13,367 bases of DNA from Giesbergeria sp. (GCA_017998735.1 JAGOCN010000003.1:1-13367); one strand, 5' to 3'; counted from the first letter of the stretch, positions 6,782-13,367 are shown. Numbers and translations: made by a program. Notes: a model not told the origin generated them from the letters alone.

Positions 6782-9072
6782 CCACCCAAAACCTTCTTGT
6801 TGAACTGTTTATCGAAGAACTGCCGCCCAAGGTGCTGCAAAAACTGGGCGACGCCTTTGGCAGCGTGCTGCTGGCGCAGTTGCAGGCCCAGGGTCTGGCG
6901 GCTGCCGGCGCGCAACTGACCGCCTACGCTTCGCCGCGCCGGCTGGCCGCGCACATCACGGCGGTGGCGCCGCAGGCGGCCGACAGGGCGCAGTCGCACA
7001 AGCTCATGCCGGTGGCGGTGGGCCTGGACGCTGCCGGCAATGCCACACCCGCGCTGCTGAAAAAACTTGCTGCCGTCGGCGCCGACGTGAGCGACCCGGC
7101 CCGCGCCGTGGCCGCGCTGCAGCGCGCGCCCGACGGCAAGGCCGACGCCCTGTTCCACCACAGCACCGCACGCGGTGCCACGCTGGCCGAAGGCCTGCAA
7201 AAGGCGCTGGACGAAGCACTGGCCAAGTTGCCCATCCCCAAAGTGATGCGCTACCAGCTGGCCGCCGGCTGCGACATGCCCGGCTGGAGCAGCGTGAGCT
7301 TTGTGCGCCCGGCGCACGGGCTGGTGGCGCTGCATGGCAGCAGCGTGGTGCCGGTCACCGCGCTGGGCTTGCACGCTGGCAACGCCACGCACGGCCACCG
7401 TTTTGAAGCCGCCGTGGACCCGGTGGTGCTGCACAGCGCCGACAGCTACGCCGCACAGCTGCGGGACGAAGGCGCGGTGATTGCCTCGTTCACCGAGCGC
7501 CGCGCCGAGATTGCGCGCCAGCTGCAGGCCGCCGCTGCCAAAGTGGGCGAGGGCGCCCGCGCCATTGACGACCCGGCGCTGCTGGACGAGGTGACCGCGC
7601 TGGTCGAGCGGCCCAATGTGTTGGTGTGCGAATTTGAAAAGGAATTTCTGGACGTGCCGCAGGAGTGCCTGGTCCTGACCATGAAGGCCAACCAGAAGTA
7701 CTTTCCGCTGCTGGACGCCGAGGGCCGGCTGACGCACCGGTTTCTGGTGGTCAGCAACATCACGCCCGAGGATGCCAGCCTGGTGATTGGCGGCAACGAG
7801 CGCGTGATCCGCCCGCGCCTGGCGGATGCCAAGTTCTTCTTTGACCAGGACCGCAAGAAAACGCTGCTGTCGCGTGTCGAAGGCCTGTCCAGGGTGGTCT
7901 ACCACAACAGGCTGGGCACCCAGGGCGAGCGCGTCGAGCGCGTGCGCGCCATTGCCAAGGCCATTGCCATCCGGTTGTTCGATGCCCTGGCGGACAACAA
8001 CCCGGCGCTGCAGTCGCACGACGGCGCGCTGGCCGAGGACTACCTGCTGTCGTGTGTCGATTCGGCCGCGCTGCTGGCCAAGACCGATCTGCTGACCGAC
8101 ATGGTGGGCGAGTTTCCGGAGCTGCAAGGCACCATGGGCCGCTACTACGCGGAAAACGACGGCCTGCCGCACGAGGTGGTGCGCGCCATCGAAGACCATT
8201 ACAAGCCGCGCTTTTCGGGCGACGCGCTGCCGCGCGAGAACGTGGGCGTGGTGGTGGCGCTGGCCGACAAGCTGGAAACGCTGGTCGGCATGTTCGGCAT
8301 CGGCAACCTGCCAACCGGCGACCGCGACCCGTTCGCGCTGCGCCGGCATGCGCTGGGCGTGATTCGGATGCTGGTGGAAAAGAATCTGCCACTGAATTTG
8401 GATTCACTCTTGAGTGCAGCCTGGCACGTATACGAAGATGAATCCATTCAAATTGCTTGGAATGAAGCGCAGGGCAAGCGGGATTCAGCTGCATTGAAGG
8501 AAAGCGGTAAAGGTGGAGTGGTTGCCTATGGGTACTCCAAACGGACAGCTGATGAAGCTTCACAAGCAGCGTTGAAAGAATTTTTTTATGACCGCCTGGC
8601 CGGCTCCCTGCGCGAGCAGGGCTACAGCGCGCAGGAAGTGGACGCCGTGCTGGCGCTGCGCCCGCAGCGGCTGGCACAGGTGCCGCAGCGTCTGGCGGCG
8701 GTGCGCGCTTTTGCCGCGCTGCCCGAGGCGCCCGCGCTGGCCGCTGCCAACAAGCGCATTGGCAACATTTTGAAAAAAGCCGGCCCGGTGGACGCGCATG
8801 TCAACCCGGATCTGCTGCACGAGCAGGCCGAGCAGGACCTGTTTGCCGCGCTGCAGCGCTTTGTGCCCGAAGCCAATGCGCAGTTTGACGCGGGCGACTA
8901 CACCGCCAGCCTGCAGACGCTGGCCGTGCTGCGCGCGCCGGTCGATGCCTTCTTTGACGACGTGATGGTGAACGCCGAGCAGCTCGATTTGCGCCTGAAC
9001 CGCCAGGGCCTGCTGACGGTGCTGCACAACGCCATGAACCGCGTTGCCGACCTTTCGCGCCTGGCGGCCTGA
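6778..9072 (+). CDS. glyS: Glycyl-tRNA synthetase beta subunit
   Basis: Beta subunit of tetrameric glycyl-tRNA synthetase, which binds tRNA-Gly and supports charging by GlyQ. It has 764 residues against about 689 in E. coli. Recognisable blocks include LLVELFIEELPPKVLQKLGDAF at the N-terminus, YASPRRLAAH, MKANQKYFPLLD, NERVIRPRLADAKFFF-type sequence, DLLTDMVGEFPELQGTMG, GDRDPFALRRHALGVIRML and ANKRIGNILKK. The C-terminal DALR-like end reads APVDAFFDDVMVNAEQ..LRLNRQGLL. The extra length is partly in a segment around residues 545-600 that is compositionally unlike the rest of the gene. The start is ATG 6778, overlapping the ABM gene's stop; no separate ribosome-binding site is evident, so expression probably depends on coupling. 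Confidence 0.95.
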   Translation: MTTQNLLVELFIEELPPKVLQKLGDAFGSVLLAQLQAQGLAAAGAQLTAYASPRRLAAHITAVAPQAADRAQSHKLMPVAVGLDAAGNATPALLKKLAAVGADVSDPARAVAALQRAPDGKADALFHHSTARGATLAEGLQKALDEALAKLPIPKVMRYQLAAGCDMPGWSSVSFVRPAHGLVALHGSSVVPVTALGLHAGNATHGHRFEAAVDPVVLHSADSYAAQLRDEGAVIASFTERRAEIARQLQAAAAKVGEGARAIDDPALLDEVTALVERPNVLVCEFEKEFLDVPQECLVLTMKANQKYFPLLDAEGRLTHRFLVVSNITPEDASLVIGGNERVIRPRLADAKFFFDQDRKKTLLSRVEGLSRVVYHNRLGTQGERVERVRAIAKAIAIRLFDALADNNPALQSHDGALAEDYLLSCVDSAALLAKTDLLTDMVGEFPELQGTMGRYYAENDGLPHEVVRAIEDHYKPRFSGDALPRENVGVVVALADKLETLVGMFGIGNLPTGDRDPFALRRHALGVIRMLVEKNLPLNLDSLLSAAWHVYEDESIQIAWNEAQGKRDSAALKESGKGGVVAYGYSKRTADEASQAALKEFFYDRLAGSLREQGYSAQEVDAVLALRPQRLAQVPQRLAAVRAFAALPEAPALAAANKRIGNILKKAGPVDAHVNPDLLHEQAEQDLFAALQRFVPEANAQFDAGDYTASLQTLAVLRAPVDAFFDDVMVNAEQLDLRLNRQGLLTVLHNAMNRVADLSRLAA
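8381..8590 (+). other. AT-rich compositional island inside glyS
   Basis: By hand count 96 of the 200 bases at 8381-8580 are G or C (48%), while 8281-8340 is 42/60 and 8641-8700 is 48/60. Codon choice changes with it (TTG, AAA, GAA, TCA, GCT, ATT), and TTTTTTT occurs at 8581-8587. The frame stays open. The encoded part (AWNEAQGKRDSAALKESGKGG and following) sits where E. coli GlyS, as I recall it, is about 30 residues shorter. Confidence 0.85.
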
Positions 9073-9124
9073 GCTGCCTGGGCTTCTTGCAACCCCTGTG
9101 CAGCGTCAAACGCCTTCCATCCCC

Positions 9125-10006
9125 ATGACCGACGCTGACAAGACACCCCCTTCCGTTGTGCCGGCCGGCGTGCCCGGTGCCGAGGCGCCCGGTGCCGTAC
9201 CGGCAGAAGCAGCAGCCGCTGCCGCACCTGCCTCTGGCGCGGCCGCCCGCCAAGCTGCAGCAGCAGGCGCTTCGGGCGCGGTGAATGCGCAGCGCACCGC
9301 CTGGGTGCTGTTTGCCCCCCCGGCGCTGCTGGTGGGGCTGGGCTGGGTGCTGGCCTGGCTGCAAGAGCGCGGCGCGCAGGTGGTGCTGCTGCCGCTGACC
9401 CCTTTCGAGCCGTCGCCGGACGTCTGGACGGTGCTGCAGCCAGCACTGCGCGTGTTGCTGGCCGCCCTGCTGGTGCTGGTGCTGGCCCTGTGGGCGCGCC
9501 GGCGCCTGGGCCCGCGCCGCACGGCGCGTGCGCTGGGCGTGGCCTGGGTGGCGCTGTGCCTGGCGGGCGCGGCCGGGCTGGTGCGGCGCGACCTGAACGT
9601 GCGCGGTGCAGAGCCACTGCCATCGGTGCCGGCGCAGGTCATCGGCAGCCGCGCCAAGGCGCCCAGCACGCGCGGGCCCGGCGGCACGCTGCTGGTGCTG
9701 AACGTGCATTCGCTGGCGCAGCCCCAGCAGGTGCTGGTGGACGACCCGCAGGCCGCCGGCTGGCGGCACGGCCAGCGCCTGGTGCTGAACTGGTCGCGCG
9801 GGCGCTACCAGGGCCTGTTCGTGACCGGCTGGCGGGCGCTGTCGTCCCCCGGCCCGGTGCAGCTGCAGGTGCGGGCGCAGGCACAGGCAGGCAGGGAATT
9901 TCCGCTGCAGGCCGTGGCTCTGGAACATGGCGCCGTCTTGCCGTTGTCCCCCACGCCGGTGGCAATTGCGCTGCCCGCCAGCGGCCCGCAGCGCCCGCTT
10001 CGATAA
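9125..10006 (+). CDS. Hypothetical three-helix membrane protein
   Basis: Not recognised as a named family. The predicted protein has 293 residues from ATG 9125. An in-frame alternative start at 9044 would lie inside glyS and add an unrelated leader, so 9125 is preferred; no clear Shine-Dalgarno is present. Residues 1-57 are an Ala/Pro-rich disordered-looking segment. Three hydrophobic helices follow (about 58-79, 103-124 and 135-154), with arginine clusters after helix 2 (WARRRLGPRRTARA) and helix 3 (VRRDLNVR). The positive-inside rule would place those clusters in the cytoplasm, but they flank both ends of helix 3, so topology is uncertain. The remaining 140 residues look like a soluble beta-rich domain without cysteines or a known motif. 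It ends 7 bases before the gmhB-like ATG, suggesting co-transcription. Confidence 0.65.
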   Translation: MTDADKTPPSVVPAGVPGAEAPGAVPAEAAAAAAPASGAAARQAAAAGASGAVNAQRTAWVLFAPPALLVGLGWVLAWLQERGAQVVLLPLTPFEPSPDVWTVLQPALRVLLAALLVLVLALWARRRLGPRRTARALGVAWVALCLAGAAGLVRRDLNVRGAEPLPSVPAQVIGSRAKAPSTRGPGGTLLVLNVHSLAQPQQVLVDDPQAAGWRHGQRLVLNWSRGRYQGLFVTGWRALSSPGPVQLQVRAQAQAGREFPLQAVALEHGAVLPLSPTPVAIALPASGPQRPLR

Positions 10007-10013
10007 TCGCGCC

Positions 10014-10661
10014 ATGATGAAACTGGCCATCCTTTCCCGCGACGGCACCCTCAACGCGTTGGGCGATGACACCTATGTCGGCGAAACCTACATTGGCGAC
10101 CCCGACGACTGGAACGCGCTGCCCGGCGCGCTGGAAGCCGTGGCGCGCCTGAACCACGCCGGCTGGCGCGTGGCGGTAGCCACCAACCAGCCCGGCCTGG
10201 GCGGCGGCGTGTTCGACATGGCAGCGCTCAACGCCATCCATGCGCGCATGCACCGGCAGCTGGTGGCCGTGGGCGGCCGCATCGACGCGGTGTTCTATTG
10301 CCCGCACGCGGCCGACGCGGGGTGCAGCTGCCGCAAGCCCGCGCCCGGCCTGCTGGAGCAGATCTGCGAGCGCTACGGCGTCGAGCCGCGCAATGTACCG
10401 GTGGTGGGCAGCTGCGCCGCGCACCTTTCGGCCGGCGCTGCCCTGGGCGCGCCGCTGCACCTGGTGTGCACCGGCCAGTCGGCGCACCTGGACCCGCTGG
10501 CGCCGCTGGGCGAAGGCGCATGGCCGCCGGGCGTGCAGGTGCATGCCGATCTGGCCGCCTTTGCCGAAAGCCTGCTGGCCGCCAGTGCAGTGCCGGCCAC
10601 AGCGGCAAGCCCTGCCAGCCCTGCCAGTTCAACCAGCACTGCCACAACAGGCACGCCCTGA
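10014..10661 (+). CDS. gmhB: GmhB-like HAD protein, catalytic residues degenerate
   Basis: Homologue of D-glycero-beta-D-manno-heptose-1,7-bisphosphate 7-phosphatase (HAD-IIIA), which acts in ADP-heptose synthesis for lipopolysaccharide. It has 215 residues; E. coli GmhB is about 191. Still present are the RDGTLN loop, VATNQPG (motif II Thr57), the zinc knuckle Cys96-Pro-His98 with Cys104 and Cys106, and Lys108 in CRKPAPG. The nucleophilic aspartate of DxDG is Ser8 (ILSRDGTLN). The magnesium-binding GD...D of motif IV (VGDxxxD in active enzymes) reads VGSCAAH, giving Ser133 and His137. Only Asp10 of the catalytic aspartates remains. The protein is therefore probably not an active phosphatase. 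The start is the first ATG of ATGATG (10014); 10017 is equally possible. Residues 190-215 are a Ser/Thr/Ala/Pro-rich tail. Confidence 0.8.
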   Translation: MMKLAILSRDGTLNALGDDTYVGETYIGDPDDWNALPGALEAVARLNHAGWRVAVATNQPGLGGGVFDMAALNAIHARMHRQLVAVGGRIDAVFYCPHAADAGCSCRKPAPGLLEQICERYGVEPRNVPVVGSCAAHLSAGAALGAPLHLVCTGQSAHLDPLAPLGEGAWPPGVQVHADLAAFAESLLAASAVPATAASPASPASSTSTATTGTP

Positions 10662-10784
10662 GCAGGGCCGCCGGTGCTGGACACGCACCAGGGCGCATCG
10701 CCCGTTGACCTGCACCTGGCGCCTGCCATGGGCTGCGCCGGCGCAGGCTGAACGGTTTCACCATTTTCCATTTCGCGTGCCGCC

Positions 10785-12035
10785 ATGCCTTTGATGCAAC
10801 TGGTGCTGGATTTCTTTGCCGCACCGCCCTTGCCGGTGCTGCCAGACCCCACTGTGGGCGCAGAAAAAAACAAGCCAGAAGTGCCTCCAGCGCAGGCGGG
10901 GATTGCGCCAGCAGCTCCTGAAATGAGAGCATCTAGGATCTTCGTTCCCCATGTGCCTGCATTGCCTGGTGCCCCTGCCATGCCGGTGGCGCCTGAAGAA
11001 GCGGGTGCGCAAACCGCTGTGTCGCAGCCTGCACCCACCCGGCCCGTGCTGCCACCCGTGCCAACCGTGTTGCCCATGTTGCCCATGTTGCCCATGTTGC
11101 CGGTGCCTGCCGCCTCTGCTGTCGGCACTGGCGCCGCTGCCGCTGCCACAGTGCAGGAATTTCGCCACCCGCAGGCCTGCCGTGAACTGCTGCTGGCGGT
11201 GCAGGGGCCGGACAGCCCGGAGACGCTGCACGCACCACCGGTCCCTGTTCTGGTGGCCTTTGCACTGGAGCGCACGCCCCGGCGCAGCATCGGTTTCACG
11301 GTCAGCGCGGCCGGGCTGGTGGTGCGTGCGCCCACCCGGCTGGCGCTGTCTGCCGTGGACAGCGCGGTGCGCAGCAAAGCCGGCTGGATCGTGCGCAAGC
11401 TGAACGACACCCGCACACGCGCCATGCGCCAAGCGCAGGCCGGCCCCGTCTGGCAGGACGGCGCCATGCTGCCGTACCTGGGCACGGTGCTGCGCGTGCG
11501 CCTGGACCCGGCCGCGCCGGCCGGCGGCGTGCTGCAGCCGCCGGCCGACGGCGGCCCCGGCTGGGAGCTGCGCATCTGCCTGCCGGCGCGGCGCACCCCA
11601 GGCGCACCAGAAACACCAGAAGCAGCGGGAACGGCAGGAGCGCCACAAGCACCAGGCGGCGTGCCGGCCGAACTGCAGGCGGCCGCGCTGCGCCGCGCCG
11701 TCCATGCCTGGATGCTGCGCCAGGCGCGGGCGCATTTCAGCGCACGGCTGGACCATTTCGCGCCGCTGCTGGGCGTGCAGTGGCAGCGGCTGGGCCTGAC
11801 CAGTGCACGCACGCGCTGGGGCAGCGCCCGGGCGGACGGCTCCATCCGGCTGAACTGGCGCCTGCTGCACTGCGCGCCGGAGGTGCTGGACTGTGTGGTG
11901 GTGCACGAGCTGGCACACCTGCGCGTGATGGACCACAGCCCGCGCTTCTGGGCTGTGGTCGCCAGCGTGCTGCCCGACCACGCCGCGCTGCGCCGCCGCC
12001 TGCGCGATACGGCCGTGCCGAACTGGGAAGTCTGA
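10785..12035 (+). CDS. YgjP/DUF45-type zinc metallopeptidase with expanded N-terminus
   Basis: Predicted M48-like metal-dependent hydrolase of the YgjP (DUF45) family; the physiological substrate is unknown. The C-terminal catalytic part is intact: ARTRWGSARADGSIRLNWRL (about 341-360), then the zinc motif His374-Glu375-Leu-Ala-His378 followed by RVMDHSPRFW, with His384 as likely third ligand. The DUF45 domain starts near residue 155 (RRSIGFTVSAAGLVVRAP). The protein has 416 residues, well above the roughly 240-270 I expect. The excess is in residues 14-123, a Pro/Ala/Val-rich stretch encoding a palindromic repeat copy and four Val/Met-Leu-Pro repeats, and in a second Pro/Ala/Glu-rich insert at about 269-296. 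The start is ATG 10785; no clear Shine-Dalgarno. The 123 bp before it hold no gene. Confidence 0.88.
   Translation: MPLMQLVLDFFAAPPLPVLPDPTVGAEKNKPEVPPAQAGIAPAAPEMRASRIFVPHVPALPGAPAMPVAPEEAGAQTAVSQPAPTRPVLPPVPTVLPMLPMLPMLPVPAASAVGTGAAAAATVQEFRHPQACRELLLAVQGPDSPETLHAPPVPVLVAFALERTPRRSIGFTVSAAGLVVRAPTRLALSAVDSAVRSKAGWIVRKLNDTRTRAMRQAQAGPVWQDGAMLPYLGTVLRVRLDPAAPAGGVLQPPADGGPGWELRICLPARRTPGAPETPEAAGTAGAPQAPGGVPAELQAAALRRAVHAWMLRQARAHFSARLDHFAPLLGVQWQRLGLTSARTRWGSARADGSIRLNWRLLHCAPEVLDCVVVHELAHLRVMDHSPRFWAVVASVLPDHAALRRRLRDTAVPNWEV
10874..10932 (-). repeat. Palindromic element copy C, in frame inside the metallopeptidase gene
   Basis: Read on the minus strand it matches the intergenic copy at 12035-12093 at about 42 of 59 positions without gaps. 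ATGCT, then 9 bases, then AGCTGCTGGCGCA, then 10 variable bases, then GCGCTGGAGGC, then 6 bases, then GGC; an A/T-rich run follows (10863-10870). On the + strand it is read in frame as residues about 30-49 of the metallopeptidase (PEVPPAQAGI onward). The exact 11-base match and preserved spacing make chance very unlikely. Confidence 0.8.
11067..11102 (+). repeat. In-frame 9-bp tandem repeat in the metallopeptidase gene
   Basis: Four consecutive 9-bp units, (G/A)TG TTG CC(C/G), encode Val-Leu-Pro then three Met-Leu-Pro repeats (residues 95-106). The two middle units are identical. They lie in the low-complexity linker between the N-terminal peptide and the DUF45 domain. The copy number can vary without loss of frame. 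Confidence 0.9.
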
Positions 12036-12093
12036 TGCTATTTTTTTAATAGCTGCTGGCGCAGGTTGGGCAAGCGCTGGAGGCTATTTTGGC
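12035..12093 (+). repeat. Palindromic element copy A, just after the metallopeptidase gene
   Basis: This 59-bp core begins in the metallopeptidase stop codon. It contains GCTATT (12037-12042) and AATAGC (12048-12053), which form a hairpin with a T5 loop. AATAGC can also pair with GCTATT at 12083-12088, bringing the inner GCGC (12060-12063 and 12074-12077 region) together in a long imperfect stem. T-rich sequence follows (12086-12102). The layout (ATAGCTGC, then GCGC, about 10 variable bases, GCGCTxGAGGC) is one I recall as dispersed in Comamonadaceae genomes. Here it may also act as the 3' transcript-end structure. Confidence 0.75.
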
Positions 12094-12146
12094 TGTATTT
12101 TTGTGCTGTGCTGTGCTTCTCTGTGCGGGGCTGCTGCCAGGCGCGC

Positions 12147-12174
12147 TTGACGGGCCGGGTGTGCCGGCCACAAT
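12147..12174 (+). promoter_or_regulatory. Sigma70-type promoter for the persulfide dioxygenase gene
   Basis: TTGACG (12147-12152; 5 of 6 to TTGACA) is separated by 16 bases from CACAAT (12169-12174; 4 of 6 to TATAAT). Transcription would begin near 12181, leaving a leader of about 67 bases before the ATG at 12248. This is the best promoter match seen in the window. It also argues against the longer reading frame starting upstream at 12089. The rest of 12094-12247 shows no gene. Confidence 0.6.
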
Positions 12175-12247
12175 GGTCCGAAGCTTGCGCACCGGCTGCG
12201 CAGGCTGTCCGCGCACCGTTTCCGCTCTTCTTGAAAACACCATCGCC

Positions 12248-13363
12248 ATGATTCCCCTGCAACTCTTCGACCCTGCCTCCAGCACCTACACCTACCTGCT
12301 GCACGACCCGGCCACGCGCGAGGCGGTGCTGATCGACCCGGTGGACACGCAGCTGGAGCGCGACCTGGCGGTGCTGCAGGCCCATGGCCTGGTGCTGCGC
12401 TGGACGCTGGAAACCCATGCCCATGCCGACCACATCACCAGCGCCGGCATGCTGGCCGAGCACACCGGCGCGCGCACGGCGGCGCCAGCCGATTGCGGCA
12501 TCGGCACTGCGGCCATGCAGCTGCAGCCGGGCGACACGCTGGACTTTGGCGGCGAGCAATTGCGCGCGCTGCACACGCCGGGCCACACCGCAGGCAGCAT
12601 GTCGTACCTGTGGCGCGACCATGTGTTCACCGGCGACACCTTGCTGATCAACGGCTGCGGCCGCACCGATTTCCAGTCGGGCGACGCGCAGGCGCTGTAC
12701 CGCAGCATCACCGAGGTGCTGTTTGCGCTGCCGGACGGCACCACCGTCTGGCCGGGGCACGACTACCAGGGCCGCAGCCATTCCAGCATCGGCGCGGAAA
12801 AAGCCGGCAATGCCCGCGTGGCCGGCCGCAGCGCAGCCGAATTTGCCGCGCTGATGGACGGCCTGAACCTGCCGCGCCCGGCGCGCATCGACGAGGCGGT
12901 GCCGGCCAACCTGCGCTCCGGCCTGCTGCGCCAGGACGCGGACGCCGCCCCGCTGCAGGCCCCGCGCGCTGCCGAAGGCTATGCCGGCGATGTCTCGCCG
13001 CAGCTGGCCTGGCAGTGGGTGCAGGACGGCACAGCGGTGCTGGTCGATGTGCGCACCGATGCCGAGCGTGAATGGGTGGGGCAGGTGCCCGGCGCCGTGC
13101 CGGTGGCCTGGAAGCAGTGGCCCGGCATGGCGGCCAACGCGGATTTTGACGACCAGCTGCGCGCTGCCGTGCCGCCGCAGCGCAAGGTGGTCCTGCTGTG
13201 CCGCAGCGGTGTGCGCTCGGTGGCGGCGGCGCAGCGCGCCACCGCCCTGGGGCTGGAGGCCTACAACATCCTGGACGGCTTTGAAGGCATGCCCGACGGC
13301 CAGGGCCAGCGCGGCCATGTTGGCGGCTGGCGCCACAGCGGACTGCCCTGGCGCCAGGGGTGA
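12248..13363 (+). CDS. Persulfide dioxygenase-rhodanese fusion protein
   Basis: Predicted bifunctional sulfur enzyme of 371 residues. The N-terminal metallo-beta-lactamase-fold domain (about 1-235) is ETHE1-like persulfide dioxygenase, which oxidises glutathione persulfide to sulfite with mononuclear iron. The motif THAHADHITSAGML carries His57, His59, Asp61 and His62; His113 (HTPGHTAGSM), Asp130 (FTGDTLLINGCGRTDFQ) and His171 (WPGHDYQG) complete the metal site. The C-terminal rhodanese domain (about 246-371) has VLVDVRTDAEREW and the active-site loop Cys318-RSGVRS, then the typical end GFEGMPDG...GWRHSGLPW. The same domain order is known for the Burkholderia PRF proteins, which link thiosulfate and persulfide metabolism. 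The start is ATG 12248; the frame is open back to TTG 12089, but that leader is not family-like and precedes the promoter. It ends 4 bases before the window edge. Confidence 0.92.
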   Translation: MIPLQLFDPASSTYTYLLHDPATREAVLIDPVDTQLERDLAVLQAHGLVLRWTLETHAHADHITSAGMLAEHTGARTAAPADCGIGTAAMQLQPGDTLDFGGEQLRALHTPGHTAGSMSYLWRDHVFTGDTLLINGCGRTDFQSGDAQALYRSITEVLFALPDGTTVWPGHDYQGRSHSSIGAEKAGNARVAGRSAAEFAALMDGLNLPRPARIDEAVPANLRSGLLRQDADAAPLQAPRAAEGYAGDVSPQLAWQWVQDGTAVLVDVRTDAEREWVGQVPGAVPVAWKQWPGMAANADFDDQLRAAVPPQRKVVLLCRSGVRSVAAAQRATALGLEAYNILDGFEGMPDGQGQRGHVGGWRHSGLPWRQG

Positions 13364-13367
13364 GGTG

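Noticed and set aside
6866..6900. GCTGCTGGCGCA in glyS as a fourth element copy
   Set aside because: Only one block matches, the second GCGC block and the ATGCT spacing are absent, and the codons encode a normal GlyS stretch.
6751..8349. 532-codon minus-strand open frame across glyS
   Set aside because: Antisense shadow of glyS, rich in His/Gln/Arg typical of such shadows, with no family features.
10002..10007. GATAAT before gmhB as a -10 box
   Set aside because: It overlaps the stop codon of the previous gene and has no -35 at proper spacing; the 7-base gap favours co-transcription.
10662..10784. Remnant of an acyltransferase (plsC) expected after gmhB in related gene orders
   Set aside because: The 123 bp gap shows no frame or motif such as HxxxxD; the expectation is from memory and no remnant can be supported.
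10373..11845. 490-codon minus-strand open frame across gmhB and the metallopeptidase gene
   Set aside because: Spans two real genes and their gap, is low in complexity (Ser/Ala/Gly/Arg) and resembles no protein.
12089..12247. Longer start for the persulfide dioxygenase, with a hydrophobic signal-like leader
   Set aside because: The leader comes from the repeat element's flank, starts with TTG and precedes the predicted promoter at 12147-12174; the family N-terminus begins at ATG 12248.

Overview
The window is about 13.4 kb of GC-rich DNA (roughly two thirds or more G+C by eye). Every recognisable gene lies on the + strand. Protein similarity, gene order (corC-lnt, glyQ-glyS, gmhB, a YgjP-type metallopeptidase) and a characteristic short palindromic repeat point to a betaproteobacterium of the order Burkholderiales, most likely family Comamonadaceae. 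This is judged from recalled family features, not from a database search. There are no rRNA or tRNA genes, CRISPR arrays, transposases or phage genes.

Layout: (1) 1-639, a GNAT acetyltransferase whose frame is open to the left edge; (2) 640-837, a gene-free stretch with a 10-bp inverted repeat; (3) 838-3458, corC and lnt, overlapping at TGATG; (4) 3557-5319, fabA and fabB, overlapping at ATGA, which make unsaturated fatty acids; (5) 5320-5507, a UUCG-capped hairpin, a 12-bp palindrome and a possible -10 element; (6) 5508-9072, glyQ, a small ABM-domain gene and glyS, overlapping at TGATG and ATGA; (7) 9125-10661, an unrecognised three-helix membrane protein and a GmhB-like HAD protein lacking key catalytic aspartates; (8) 10785-12035, a YgjP/DUF45 zinc metallopeptidase with an expanded low-complexity N-terminus; (9) 12036-12247, an intergenic repeat and a good sigma70-type promoter; (10) 12248-13363, a persulfide dioxygenase-rhodanese fusion.

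Most of this is housekeeping: lipoprotein maturation (Lnt), unsaturated fatty acid synthesis (FabA/FabB), glycyl-tRNA charging (GlyQ/GlyS) and envelope-related functions. The overlapping start/stop codons suggest translationally coupled gene pairs inside longer transcripts.

The most interesting structure cuts across the genes. A palindromic element of about 59 bp occurs between genes at 12035-12093. A clear copy in the opposite orientation lies in frame inside the metallopeptidase gene (10874-10932), and a more diverged one lies inside lnt (2150-2208). Other oddities are a 200-bp AT-rich island inside glyS, in-frame 9-bp and CAG tandem repeats in three housekeeping genes, an ABM gene wedged between the two glycyl-tRNA synthetase subunit genes, and the probably inactive GmhB.
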